DNA of 64,000 nucleotides. Origin: Erpobdella octoculata. Lineage: Eukaryota; Annelida; Clitellata; Hirudinida; Erpobdellidae. The translations under genes were made by a program, and so were the position numbers. This document shows, in pieces, positions 43,125 through 55,480 of the stretch (its first letter is position 1; the number at the start of each line of letters is the position of its first letter). The notes under the pieces are model-generated. The model was not told the DNA's origin and did not search any database. It saw only the letters and a list, made by a program, of their open reading frames with translations. The stretch lies in the NCBI GenBank assembly GCA_963978895.1, contig OZ022244.1:21329992-21393991 (forward strand), in the 5' to 3' direction.

Positions 43125-44412
43125 GTGAGTTTTTATGCACGTGTTTTTGTCGGTGTGAGTCTGTGTTCGTACGAGTGTAGACGAGTGTGTAAAGAAGAAA
43201 TCGTCGTATAAGTTGTTTGCATGCCGATAATAATAACCTGCCACCTTCCAGAATCCGTCAAACAGTACCCGGAAGGGCGGTGTTGACATGGAATATCAAA
43301 ATTTATTTCTCCATTTTATCTAAACAATTAGACTTTGTTTGGACTTTTTTTTACTTTAACGCATGCAGTTGTGCAAGAATCCGCACGTGATAAAACGCGT
43401 TTGTTGTCCTTCGAATTTTTTATTTAAAAATACAGCAGACATTCAACGATCTTGAAAAAAAACAGATTTTTTTTAAATCATTGTTCTCCTGTGTGTGATT
43501 TCAACCTGTGTAGTATGTGTGCGCAGTGTGCGTGTGAATGAAAAACATTACAAAACTATTATTTTCCAATGAAATTCAAATAAGATGGTCTTTTACGTTT
43601 AGTTTTAAGTTTCACATTTATGGTGTCCGATATATCTATCTTGATTATGGTGCAAACAATAATAATAATAATTTCAGTTGAGTTCAAAACTACAAAATAA
43701 GAAAATTTTTTAATAAATTTTTTTGATAATGATGAATTGTACAGCTGGAAGAGAATTGAGCGTCAACGGATATTGTTTTAAATCACTGCAGGAAGCAATG
43801 CAGGAAATTTCAAAAAAGATAATAATTAAAAAAACTTAAATTAAAACCAAAAAAAATTTGAAATTATTGCCATTTCCTAATAAAATAAATTGACGTTACC
43901 TCAACTTTTTAATTTATTAAAAAAATTAAATTTTTTATTTTTATTTTTTAATAGGAAATCCGTTTTAAAATTAACTTCTTAAAATTGTTATATTTCAGTT
44001 TTTACTTTCCATCTCATAACATTAATGTTTCTTTGTAACCCACACTTTTTTTATCAACATTTAGTCTGATATATATTCACCATAAAAATCTGATTGTTAA
44101 TTTTTACCCACTCATTATAAATAAATCTACTGGTTTAACAATGTCTGCCCAACCCTCGCCATTAATCTGCTGGTCTAATCTTTGTCTACCTACCTCTCAT
44201 AAACCAACTGGCCCACTCTATACCCAACCCCCCATAAATTGAATGTTCTAATTTTGTGCTTCGACCGCATACAAAAATGACGCCTCTTTGAGCCTCCAGG
44301 TTTGTAAGAAAAATATATAAATATGTATTTATGCTGAAAACTTCCATTTTATTGAAACTCTGACGCATATTGAAAATTAAATGGTAGTTTATTGAGGTCA
44401 TTCTTAATAAAA
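43125..44412. other. Possible 3' exon at 43252, otherwise AT-rich
   Basis: An acceptor-like ccaccttccag ends at 43251. Sequence from 43252 would supply the AA of a split TAA stop and then a 3' UTR. Nothing else is supported. Confidence 0.25.
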
Positions 44413-44570
44413 TTTTTAAATCCCTTATATTAAGTTCACTGCCGATCTTGCCTGTTTGCTTACTTGCTTTCTTACTTGTTTGGTTGCTTGAATGTTTGCA
44501 AACCTTGAAAGTGAAAATTAACTAACTTCTCGTCATCTAATCAAGCTGAAATTTAAAATATAGGCTCACT
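44413..44570 (+). mobile_element. Copy of the 'AAATCC(T/C)TTATATTAA' dispersed repeat
   Basis: 'taaatcccttatattaag', 'gccgatcttgcctgtttgct' and 'cgtcatctaatcaagctgaa' follow in the same order as at 12243 and 14167. Positions 44650-44730 are a different repeat shared with 10128-10211. Confidence 0.55.
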
Positions 44571-45469
44571 CCTTTTTAAAAAAAAAATTTTTGTAATTAA
44601 AAATAATAATTATTTATGTTTTTAACAAAAAATTATTTTAAAGACTTATTTTGCAATAAATGAAAAGCCGGCAAATCCAGAAATAAAAAAGATTTGTGAA
44701 AAAACTTGGTTTTTACGGCTTACTTGTTAAATATTAAATCATAAATAATGATTTAAGAGTAAAATCCACAAAATAATGCAACGTAAATTAGGAATACTTT
44801 CATATTTCCTAATTTTTGTCTCTGTAATGACGATAAGGGGAATTTCTCATAAAATCAAACCCACAATCAATTTGCATAATGCAGAATCTAAAGAACGACT
44901 ATAAATAAAACTTAAAAGCATAAAACTTTAATTAACTTTTTTTTATTTTGATGTAAACTAAGTATTTTAGTCAAACGTTTTAATTAGCAACTAAAAAAAG
45001 TACCATTTAAAATAAACTTTTTTAATTTAGTTAAAATTTGCTTTTAACTAAAGAAAAACAGTTTAACTTATAGTTAGTAAATTTTTAGTTAACTTTTGCC
45101 CATCACTGATTATTGGAGGAGTATACTCGCGTGATGCTGTACGGGTAAGCTTGTATATCCGTGTCCGCGACGCTAAAGTAACATCGGTCAACTGATTTCG
45201 AGACCATTATGATATAGGTAGCTGTAGTCAATGTTTTTTTTGCTGGATGATTTAGATATATATTTTTCATCTATAGGGTTTGAAACCAGGAGCGTCATTT
45301 TAGCAAAAACATTTGGGAGGGGGCAAAATGATTAAAAAACCAACACATTCCTAAATTCTCTATCCCAATACTTACATTTCCTCGTAGAAATAGCTGATGA
45401 TTAGGGCGGAGGTAGTCAAAGGTACTTTTCCATAATTTTTTCCAAAGCTTATACACTTTATTTAAAAAC
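44571..45469. other. AT-rich, no gene seen
   Basis: Apart from 44650-44730, related to 10128-10211, I see nothing. Confidence 0.4.
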
Positions 45470-46535
45470 TAGCTGGGTTACCCGGCGTTGCCCGGGGAAT
45501 TTAAAGGTTTTTTTATCGTTTTTCTCTCTGGCTCCCGTTTCTTTAACCGCTCGTTTGCCCGGGCATCTTTGCATCTATTGAAACATTTATGCAGATACTT
45601 TTGATTTTTAATTAAAAGAAATACAACAAACACATACAGTCATTTTATTGCAAAGCTTTCTGATACACAATGTTTTTTGTTTTTCCATAAGGTGCATTAA
45701 TAGTTATACTATTATACTTAAAATACATTAATAGTTATATTGATATACTCACTCACAATAAATTTTTCAATTTTCTTGTCTGTAAGCACAAAATAATATC
45801 TGTTAGACTAAAAGTAGCACAAAATAATATCTGTTAGAGGTTAGAGTGGTTAGATTGGTTAGAGTGGTTAGACTGGTAGAGCGATAATGATAGCCTGACA
45901 CACAACGACCGAAACAATTTACAATTTAATATATACACAACAATAATTAACAATTAAATAATATAAAAATAGTAGCCTAAGTAAATAATATAAGAATAGT
46001 AGCCTAAGTTTTTAAATTACTTTGATTTCGAGAAACCGAGACGATAAACAGCGAATGTAAACAAAACATAGCTCTGATACAATAGCGAAAATATTAAAAA
46101 AAATTAATTTTCTAAAACATTCAAAAACATTTGAACGATATACAGTAATTAAAAAAATAATAGTATAGTATATAGTATATTATATATTACTTTTGATATA
46201 TTGATATAATTGATATAAGTAAAATAATACTCACTTTTGATTTTGAGAAATCGCGACAACCAACAACGACGGAACAGAAGTCGAAAGCAACCCTAAGCTC
46301 GTTAAGCCGCGATATAATTGCATAGATAAAATATTTCTAAAAATTAATTTTCTAAAATTGCATAGATAAAATATTTCTAAAAATTAATTTTCCAAAAACA
46401 TTCAAAACAATTTTTTTAAATAAATGAGATTATTTGTTAGGTGGTAAATGTTTATTATGTAAAATTTCGTGCAAATCCCTTCATTGGTTTTGGCGTTATT
46501 AATGAACATACGTTGCCTTTTATATATATAGATAG
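45470..46535 (+). mobile_element. Longest copy of the ACTAGC-GGG-CCGG repeat
   Basis: Starts 'actagctgggttacccggcg', 'ttgcccgggg', 'tttttatcgtttttctctct', 'gctcccgtttcttt'. A plausible right end has 'caaatcccttcattggtttt', 'gcgttattaatgaacatacg' and 'tatatatatagat', a layout common at the 3' ends of non-LTR or similar elements. Inside are short direct repeats, for example 'aaaatatttctaaaaatta' near 46320-46390. There is no coding capacity. Confidence 0.5.
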
Positions 46536-46796
46536 CTGATGACCATAGAAAAGGTAGATGCATGTACTTGTCTAATTATTTACCAAATATTTTTTCATAA
46601 ATTTTTTTAATTTTGTTTTCCTGTTTGAAACCAATAATATTTTCAGAAATGTTCATAAAAAATACATAAATATAATTATGTTTCTTTTACAGCAAAGGTT
46701 TTGGCCTGGATATTATAAATCATAAAAGCATAAAAAGTAGGAAAATAATTATTTAAAGTGGACCCACGATCAAACGAGTTTTGGAGATACTGGCTA

Positions 46797-47066
46797 TTAA
46801 TGATGTTTGTACAGATTGGAAAAAAGTTTTAGCAATCTATAGAACTCCATTTTTGATGTTGCAAGTTTAATTCTCAATGGAAGATCATTCCACGTCGGAA
46901 ACAATAACTCTAAAACATCTGTAACCGATTGATGCTCAACGTGAAGCAGGCACGGCGAGATGTCCGAAAGACAAAGATCTGAGTCTTCTACAGTCTGCGA
47001 AGATCCAGGCTGAAGTAGAGTGGACGTTTTCATGCGCACAATTGAACACAAGTAGCGCAACTTCAA
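46797..47066 (-). pseudogene. LINE ORF2 C-terminal fragment
   Basis: The minus strand reads ... LFPTWNDLPLRIKLATSKME and FYRLLKLF. The 'WN.LP..I..A.S...F...L' pattern is the usual end of ORF2 in CR1/Jockey/RTE-like LINEs. Upstream residues (LRYLCSIVRMKT, CLLHVEHQSV) show no firm motif. It is a 5'-truncated relic. Confidence 0.5.
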
Positions 47067-47830
47067 AGACTATTTTTTCCGGAAGATGGAATCAATAGAA
47101 ATCTTGAAGAATAGAAGTCACGTGGTTGTAGTTCTTAGTGTTGATGATGATCTTGAAAATATTACGAAATTTAGAAGATGGAAGACTAACGATAGAATTT
47201 GCTGTTTTTCCAATGAGCCTCCATAAGTCTTTTGAACTGATTAATGTGTTTGGCTTTTATAGCTTAAGTGCTCATTAAAGATACTAATTATATTTACAGC
47301 GAAACTGTAATAATTTATGCATTTGTTATGGAGTAAATAATACGCACATTAGCTGTTATTAAGTTCTGTAAACTAGATTACGCACCAGTACCATTTAAAA
47401 AACCAAGCAGCTTTGAAGAATTCGTTTTGAAACAATCATCAAACCGTCAGACTGAAAAAGAAAAGCTAGCAAAGATTAGCAGAATTTATGTGTGCGTGTA
47501 TTGTACTATGTGTACGTGTGCTGTACTGAGTGTATGTGAGTGTGTTGCCACAAATCGTCGTACTGCGCTTGCGTGAAATTGAATTTCAAGTCACTAATGA
47601 AAGGCGATCAGTTCCTGTGTACTCGAGTAAATAAGATTAAGTGTAGTTGAAAGTAGACGTTTGATTGAAAAATATTGAAAATAAAAAAAAAACAAAAAAT
47701 TTCGTTAATTTTTCATGGGTGATAAATTGAAATAGATTCTTTTAGATTAACGCATTAGACTGTGAAACTTATGCATTATTTATACTCGTACAAATCTGTT
47801 ATTTTATTTTAGAAAGTCATTGAGAAAATA
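47067..47830. other. AT-rich, no gene seen
   Basis: Some TGTG-rich sequence at 47485-47545. No exon. Confidence 0.4.
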
Positions 47831-48119
47831 CAGTGGCATAGTGTGGGTTGCAGCCACCCTCGGCATGAATTAAATTTGCTATTTCTTTATTTAAATATTT
47901 AAATTCAAAAATTGGAGAAAGGGAAAAAAAATTACATACTTTTTTGAACCGCTGAAAAACTTTATCAGAGAAAATGAATCAAAGACCGGGGTGGGGAGCG
48001 AGGAAAGGAAGGTCAAACTTTAAGTTCAAATTACAAGATTAAAATATTTTATTTATTGTAAATGTTTTTAGCCCCCATGAAGTGGCACACGGGGCGGGCT
48101 ACTTCCCCCTACGCTTGCA
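47831..48119. mobile_element. Possible hAT-type MITE
   Basis: The left end CAGTGGCATAGTGTGGG resembles the terminal repeat at 37670 and 10970. The right end, inverted, reads GTGCAAGCGTAGGGGGAAG. Inverted-repeat identity is partial and no clear 8-bp duplication is seen. Confidence 0.35.
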
Positions 48120-48654
48120 CTATTTTTTTAAAGTTATTCATCTCCTAAAATAAAACGCATTATCAACATTTATACATATTTGCCTATGAAAATAAATTTT
48201 AACTTTAATAATTTTTCCTTTTTCTAGCAAACTGAAAATGTAGGCTCGTTTGCGGTGAAGAAAAATTAAAGAAGAAAAAAGACAGAAAATTATGATTTTT
48301 AATTAACGACGAATTCTTTTTCATTTTTTTATGACTTTTACAAGAAGTTTTTCAAGAACAAAATTTGCTGCATTTTTTAATAGAATTTGTTTTAATTATT
48401 TTTATTTTATTTGTTTAGTCGTGACATTTATCTCGCTCAATAAAATACGCAAGTCTAAAAACTCTTATTGATTAGTACAGGGGCTGGAAAATAAATTTTT
48501 GAGGTCAAAGCGTTTGACCCCCCCCCCTTTCTCCATTGACACCTGGTGGCCCTATTTTTTAAAAATCATGAATCAGCAATTAAAAACAATTTTTCGAAAA
48601 ATGTAAAAAAATCTTCGTGATTTATTAAACGTCAAAATAATAAAAAGCTTTCAC

Positions 48655-48728
48655 GGTCATCATGTGTGCAGGTCAGCATGTGAGCAGGTCAGCATGTGAG
48701 CAGGTCAGCATGTGAGCAGGTCAGCTAT
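48655..48728. repeat. 16-bp minisatellite, left part
   Basis: Four to five units of 'cagcatgtgagcaggt'. The array resumes at 49375-49470 with the same core. Confidence 0.9.
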
Positions 48729-49374
48729 GCCCAGCCCCCCCCCCCAGTTTTGTTCAGGCCTCCCCAGTTTTGGTCGGGCCCCCCAGCTCATTCAGGCCCC
48801 CCCAGTTTTTTGTATTGCTGTCCAGTTAATATAAAACCGCACAATTTTTGTAATAATAATACAAGAGAAAGAGCTACTGAGAGGGCAAAAAAAAGAGAGC
48901 TGCTGAAAAGTTAAAGAACCAGCAAAATAAGCTGTCCAGTAGAGAATGAAAGAGAGACTGTAAAGAGGCTAGGCTACTAACATATAAAAAAAGAGAGTTA
49001 AAGAACTTAGGAGCCTAGCAGAATAGGCAGCTCACGTTGAGAAGGAATGAGATATGCTAAATAAGTTAATGGCTAGAGAATATCACCGCTCACATAGTGA
49101 GGAAAAGAGAGATGCTAATAGAAGAGACTTACCACAGTGACCGGATGCAGTGACCGCATGCAAGAACACTCTACTACACATTAATTAATTTGGTAGAATA
49201 AGGTAGAATAAGATTCAAATTTCAATCGCTGAACCTGTTTATTTTGCGTAAAGCTCATTTTGAGGGTCAAATCACTGGCACGCGCAACTTATGTAAACAA
49301 AAAATTTATACAGTGCCCCCCCCCCCCAAAGGTTCTTGGGCCCCCACTTCTAAATTCCTGGTTACGGCCCTGTT
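48729..49374. mobile_element. Insertion that splits the 16-bp minisatellite
   Basis: About 650 bp of different sequence with several C-runs, then an AG-rich middle. Its right edge 'cctggttacggccctg' is a hAT-type terminal repeat (CAGGGCCGTAACC inverted). A matching left end is not visible ('tatgcccagccccc'), so this may be a truncated hAT element. Confidence 0.4.
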
Positions 49375-49470
49375 AGCATGTGAGCAGGTCAGCTGTGAGC
49401 AGGTCTGCAAGTGAGGAGGTCAGCGTGTGGGCAGGTCAGCATGTGGGCAGGTCAGCATGTGAAAAGGCAT
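49375..49470. repeat. 16-bp minisatellite, right part
   Basis: Five to six more divergent units with core 'gtgagcaggtcagc' or 'gtgggcaggtcagc'. Confidence 0.9.
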
Positions 49471-50400
49471 AGCATGCTAGCTTGTGCCCGCATCGATGTT
49501 GTTACAAATCAAAACAGTGACACAATAAATAATAAAAATGAATATAATGATGATAACTATAATAACCGATAGTAATTATAATGTGATAATTATATTTTTA
49601 AAAATATTTTCATCAGCTGCAAACAAAAATAACTGCAATTTTATTGTTACTATGACTTATCAGTCCACATGCTGGACGTGAAATCTTATTTCTATCAACT
49701 ATCAACCCTCCAGTCTTTTCAGGAGAGAAAAAAAACCAATTTTTTTATAAATTTTTTTTATAAATCAAAAACTAAAAGTTTAAATTTAAAATAAATTGTC
49801 AAAAATAGAAATAAGAAAAACATTTTGAGAATGATTTATTGAAAATACAAAACGGTGCTTTTTGTCACATTCAAGCATTTTTGGATCAGTTTGTCAAGTA
49901 GGTAAGCGACAAAAAATAGAATCAATAAACGTATTTTTTTATCAAAAAATGAAAAATAAAACAAATATTATAATGACTGAATTACATAACAAACAAAGCT
50001 TAAATAAATGCAAAACCTAAAACAATGTTACGACAAACTTGCAATTGTTAGTCATAAGTTCAAATAATCTGAGATATTTTTTTTTTAATTTCAGCAGAGT
50101 AAATGTTAGTTAAAAAAACATCCTAAAAATGTTTTTATGGAAAGTTTTAAAGGTTCTCTTCCTATCCGAGATGTCAGTTTAAAGCAGAAGTTGATTGCTG
50201 CAGGTGCACATCGCATGGCACTGTGTACTTAAACCAACAGCTGATTTATTGACAGAAGTGTAGTAATTGGAGTGGTATTTAAATGGTCCAGGTAAAAATT
50301 CATCTAATCAAAACACCTGTTTTATGAGATAAATTAAAGAAATGTTTTAGAAATTTAATATGAAAAAATAAAGGCAATTGTGAAACGAATAATAATTAAA
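49471..50400. other. AT-rich, no gene seen
   Basis: No feature can be supported. Confidence 0.4.
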
Positions 50401-50720
50401 TAATTGAAAAACAAATTATTAATCAATCTAGTTATTTATCTTGAAAAATAAAATATTAATCTAGTTATTTATATTGAAAAACAAGATATAAATCAATTTA
50501 GTTATTCATATTGAGAAACAAATTATAAATCAATCTAGTTATTTATATTGAAAAACAAATTATAAATCAATCCAGTTATTTATGTTGAGAAACAAATTAT
50601 AAATCAATCCAGTTATTTATATTGAGAAACAAATTATAAATCAATCTAGTTATTTATATTGAGAAACAAATTATAAATCAATCCCGTTATTTATGTTGAA
50701 AAACAGCTTGTAAATCAAGC
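50401..50720. repeat. 37-bp AT-rich minisatellite, about 8.5 units
   Basis: The unit contains 'gaaacaaattataaatcaat' and 'agttatttatattga'. Outer units are more diverged than inner ones. Confidence 0.95.
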
Positions 50721-50905
50721 TAAATAATGATACACTTAAACGTTTATTAATATTGAGCCTGAAATTAAACGATGTGATTTGTGAAAGTGTGTTTCTAGGA
50801 GTCGGTTGATCGCAGTTCTGAACGCAGTTGAGCTGGCTGGTGACACCTAGCCGTAGTTGTAAGTTGATACATTGAGATGCGTGGAGATTATGCCGGTCAG
50901 TTAAG

Positions 50906-51799
50906 CATCGGCGCCGGAACTGGGGGGACCAGGGGGTCATTGGCTCTCCAACTTTCAAAAATGGGGGGGGGGGCAAACGTCATTTTGGCCCCTCCACTTT
51001 TTGTCAAATACCATTATTGTTTTATAACGAGAGACTCGTCAATAGTCTGTCAAATGTTAAAATGTTCAGTAAAATGAAACTTCAATAACTTTATTGTTAC
51101 AAGTAGACCAATTATTAAAATTGTATTTTGTTTTTCCTTTCGCTACTTTGTCCCCCCCCCCCAATTTTTCTCAAATACCATATTTTTTTAACGAGAGACT
51201 CGTCGTGGGTCTGTCAATTGTTGATATGTTCGGTAAAAATGAAATTTTAAGAACTTTATTGTTACAAGTAAGCAAATTTTTAAAATTCTATTTAGATTTT
51301 TAAATATAAAATGTCAAATGCAACATCAGAAAGAAGTTTTTTGGCATTGCGTCGAATTAAAATCTATTTGAAGTCAACAATGACCCAAACTAGATTAAAC
51401 CATGTCATGTTTTTAACTGTACATAAAGAAAAAACAGACAATCTAAACTTGTTGAAAATGTGTAAATCCTTTTGTATGCTGAATGACACAAGAAGTAATT
51501 TTTTTCGTAAATGGTAGTTAAAGCTAGCTGCAATTTTTAGTTGACTTTTGTAATTGGTAGCTTTTTTGGACTTTGTTAAAATGGTAATTATCTAAACACT
51601 AAACATTTTTTTATTTACATATACATGGACTGTCATTCAATTTTGTTACTTTTTATTTTAGAAAAAAAAAATTGTTTAAAACCAATTATTTCAGATATAG
51701 ATACATTTCATCATAAATTTTATAAAACTCTCTTACGGGCATTTGAAGACCCCACAAAAATGTCCCCCCCCCCACTTTCAAAACCATTCCGGCGCCCCT
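50906..51799 (+). mobile_element. hAT transposon remnant with 8-bp target duplication (894 bp)
   Basis: Terminal repeats are CATCGGCGCCGGAACTGG on the left and CAGGGGCGCCGGAATGG (inverted) on the right. Target duplication cagttaag is perfect (50898-50905 and 51800-51807). Inside is an end of hAT transposase. A block of about 150 bp is duplicated in tandem (50991-51142 and 51152-51303; shared 'aacgagagactcgtc' and 'aactttattgttacaagta'). Confidence 0.85.
51311..51517 (+). pseudogene. hAT transposase C-terminal (dimerisation) fragment
   Basis: Reads ATSERSFLALRRIKIYLKST, then MTQTRLNHVMFLTVHKE. This is the well-known hAT C-terminal dimerisation motif ('(S/A).(A/S)ERSFSALRRIK.YLR..M...RL..L'). 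The catalytic core is missing. It lies inside the 894-bp element and on the strand expected. Confidence 0.85.
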
Positions 51800-51807
51800 G
51801 CAGTTAA

Positions 51808-52499
51808 GCCGGTAGGTGTTTGCTGGCCAATGATTTTATACTGCAATAAGAGATCAGAAACGAGTTTCTGATGTTTCAGTAATTGAAACTTTAACACTTC
51901 AAAGCTCATTTCTAAAAAATAAAAACAAAACTACACCAGCTCCGCGACTAGAGAGAATAAAAGAAAATGATCCGATCTAATCGGTCGCTGTGAATTAGTC
52001 ACGCTCATCCATGATGCGACCGCCATGACATGATCGCATATGTTTAACATTTTCATCCAATTTTGTTATTGTGTTAATAGCGAAAAATTGCGTCAAAGCA
52101 ATGCGATTTGACGTTTTCAATCATAAATTAAAAGGTTTTGAAGTTAAAAAAAATTTTTAAACTAGCATTTTTATTATCATTGTAGTTAAATTTATTTTAA
52201 AAGTTATTTAATTCTATCATTCTGGTTTTGAATCAAAAAATCACACTAGTCAAATATTATCAGTCAAAAACAGTACTTTTTTACAAGTATTTAAGGAAAT
52301 GTCGCAAATTTTAAATTACCTTAGTCAAGAAAAATTTCTCTATATAAATTAAAAAACTTTAATTAAATTAAATGTAAGTATGTTAAAACTTCAAAACTTT
52401 TATCTTGGATCATGTAAAAAAATTGAACAATTTGAACATATGTGCCAATTTGGGAAAGATTAAGCAGCGGGAGGGGGTTCAAAATTGAGTAAATATGCC
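51808..52499. other. AT-rich, no gene seen
   Basis: No exon, RNA gene or repeat was recognised. Confidence 0.4.
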
Positions 52500-52500
52500 T

Positions 52501-52752
52501 TAATGATACACACCATACATACGATACAAACCATACACACCACACCAACGATACACACCATACACACTACGCATACGATACACACCATACACACCATACA
52601 CACCATACACACGATACACACCATACACACCACACACACGATACACACCATGCACACCACACACACGATACGCACGATACGCACGATACACACCATACAC
52701 ACCATACACACCACGCACACGATACACACCATACACACGATACACACCATAA
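52501..52752. repeat. 9-bp minisatellite CACACCATA / CACACGATA
   Basis: About 28 units of nine bases with variants (ccata, cgata, ccaca, ccacg). Reading frames across it (HT, VYGVYR, VCMVCI repeats) are artefacts. Confidence 0.95.
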
Positions 52753-53205
52753 TGATCGGTGACCGTGAAGCAATAAATAATTAATTTTTCTTCCAAAAAA
52801 TGCTGATGATGGACGGTAAAATTATAGAAGGTACACAATTATATGCTTTTTATGATATTGGGTTTTTTTTTAAATTTTCTGTGTAAAAGTGCCGCCATGG
52901 CTGGACTGCCCTTTCTCAGCTAGGCCACTGATAAAAAGTATTTATTCTATGAAAATAAATTATTTATTGATTTTTAATTGTTGATATGACTTATCAGCTT
53001 CATGAGTAAAAAGCAGTTTATCAAAAACTTCAGAATTAATGCATTTTTACAATTTATGCTGGATTTTAAAAAAAACGGTTTCAGTAAAAGGTAAATAAAA
53101 TCTGTTGAAAATTGCTAACACGATGAGATGGAGATAGAAACAGACAAATAGATTTGCTGGAAAAGTCTAAAAATTTTAATATTTAATATGTTTTTTAAGT
53201 CTCAA

Positions 53206-54590
53206 AGGGTTCCAGCGCCCGACTTAAGCAAGCAAACACGGCGAAGTTAATATAAAAGATTTTAAAAAAATTATTTCGGCAAATAGTAATGAAAAAATGT
53301 TTATATTTAATTGACGTTGAAAGTTTTTTTAGTCGATATCCCCAGGACATCCCCAGGACATCTCAGGACATCCGCAGATTTCCTATTATAATAAACATCT
53401 TCATAATAAAAATAATAAAATAATAATAATGTTTTTAAAAACCTAAAATCCTATTTTTATAAAAAATATGCACTAATAATAAAACAAGACTTTTTTATCT
53501 AGCACTGTGTGACGAGCACTCCCATTATTTACATTTTTGCATTGTACATTGTACATACTCGTATGTCACTACAATTGCAATCAGTATTTCTACTGCACCA
53601 AATTGAACTGTAGAATTACATCAAGATTTTACAGTAGGCCTAGGTTTAATGCAAGAAATCATTGTGAGTTTTTTATAAAAAAAAGAAAAGAAAAAACCTC
53701 AAGGCTTGAGTTTTTAGTGACATTTAATTTTTATCGTTTATCAGATTACGGGATTCGAAAAAATTGTGTTTTAAACTAAAATAACTTAGTTTTAGTTTAA
53801 GTTTACTTTATTTTTGATTATTAATAAAAAACAACTTTCTGTTACTTTGACATTGCTGAACATTTATAATTATGGTATATGCTTACAGAAGCTTCAACTA
53901 ATCAGAAAAACAATATTTTTTAAAAGATGCGGAGCTAATTAAAATTTATAGCTTTGTTTTTTTCTAATTTCACTGAGAAAATTTGAATTTATATTACATA
54001 AATTTTATTAAAGTGGCTGTTTATCAAAAAACTGCAAAGCGAAATAATTTTTTCATTTTAATTAAACTTTAGCTATCTCATAAATTAATTTTGCAACTAA
54101 ACAATTTAATAAAACTCAGAGAAAATATCCTCAAAGGCATTTATCAAACTGTGAAAAATAAGAATTAAAATCATGTGCTGGCTAATCAATATATCATGAA
54201 TACTATTGCTGCGCAATGAATAAACTGATAATGGTAATGATTTTAAAAAAAACTATTGAAGTTTGTTGACGAAGCAAAAATCAGATCATCTTGATTTGTC
54301 ATTCAATTTTTTTCCCTAGCAGATGATGCATTTTTACATGTTTTTAGGTGTATGCTTTTATTACCTTTCACTTTTCCGGATGTCCTAGGATGACTTCTGA
54401 TGTCCTGAGATGTCTGCGGATGTCCTGAGATGACCTGCGGATATTGACTACAAAAACTTTCAACGTCATATTAAATATAAACATTTTTTCTACTATTTAC
54501 CTTTACCGGAATAATATTTTTAAATCCTTTATATTAATTCCCCGTGTTTGCTTGCTTATGAAGTGCGTTGGAACTCTTTGACGTTTAAAG
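53206..54590. mobile_element. Foldback-type element with inverted repeats of about 190 bp
   Basis: The left arm (53206-53390) reads 'tcaaagggttccagcgc', 'aagcaagcaaacacgg', 'tgacgttgaaagtttttt', 'atatcccc', 'aggacatccgcag'. The right arm (54380-54590) is the reverse complement with 'ctgcggatgtcctgagatg', 'aaactttcaacgtcat', 'gtgtttgcttgctt', 'gttggaactctttga'. Both arms carry tandem 'aggacatc' units. The middle (about 1 kb) shows no coding sequence. The arm-internal 'aaatcctttatattaa' (54527) links it to the MITE family at 14167. Confidence 0.75.
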
Positions 54591-54839
54591 AAACATACTT
54601 CCCGTCACTCAATTATAAAAATGTTGGAGCATATAAAGGTTGTCAATGGCAATGCATTTTATAAAATGTTCAGATTTATTAGACAGAATTTAAATAAGAT
54701 TAATTGAAATAAATTATAATTTAAAAAATATTTTAAAATTAAAAATTTTGTAGAGAAATAAGCTGATTGTTTTTAATTTATTCAGAAACAGCACTAGTTA
54801 ATTTTTCAAATCAAAATTTTTTAATAAAAACTTTGTAAC

Positions 54840-55150
54840 CAGGGCCGTGTTTATATGATGCTGAACCCCCCCCCCCCCCAAACAGTGCCAATTGGGTCAT
54901 TCCTAAGAACAAAAGCAACTACTAGAAAATGTGTCTACTCTCAAACGCTGTCAATATGATATAACTGTTCAAAACAGTTTTTGGCCGAGCTTTCTCACAT
55001 TGTATTATATCGGTTGTGCAAAATCATTTTCAATGGACAACAGCCCAAATAAAGAAAATTTGTTATTCTTCTTTGTAAAGAAAGTTAAAATATTAATAAT
55101 ATGCTCTTCTCAGATAAGGTTCTTCGTTTTGCAAAATAATTAATTACAAA
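54840..55150 (+). mobile_element. Possible hAT element left end and body
   Basis: Begins CAGGGCCGTGTTTATATG followed by a C-run, the usual look of a decayed hAT end. An open frame of 70 codons follows (54931-55143) without a recognisable motif. The right end was not found. Confidence 0.3.
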
Positions 55151-55367
55151 ACGTTTCGATTCCCTGTCATTTTTATTTATGTCATACAGGAATTTTTGTA
55201 CAACTGCAAAATATAGTCCAGTTTTTTTTTCAAATTTTAAAAAAACAAGATTGCTTAGCAAAACCTGTTTTTTATTCGTTTCTATTGCAATGACAGTGTC
55301 GATAAAAATTGTTATTTCCCAATAACCTTGCAGAGATTCTAATTATGTAGTTTTTATTTTACCACTA

Positions 55368-55480
55368 GCGGGATTACCCGGCATTGCTCGAGGTTTTCAG
55401 AGGTTTTTATCGTTTTTCTCTTTTGCTCCCGTTTCCTTCCCCGCTTGCTCTCCCGCTGTTAAATCAAAGATTTCAAACTT
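55368..55480 (+). mobile_element. ACTAGC-GGG-CCGG dispersed repeat, short copy
   Basis: 'actagcgggattacccggca', 'ttgctcgagg', 'tttttatcgtttttctct', 'gctcccgtttccttcc'. Same order as at 31795 and 45470. Confidence 0.7.

Noticed and set aside
42915..43211. 98-codon frame beginning MNSLVTTSTMKSF
   Set aside because: It is a shifted frame of the acidic precursor exon; the phase-0 frame with acceptor and donor explains the sequence better.
52460..52838. Cys/Val/Met and Tyr/Gly/Val repeat frames resembling a cysteine-rich or silk-like protein
   Set aside because: Both are the 9-bp CACACCATA minisatellite read on the minus strand.
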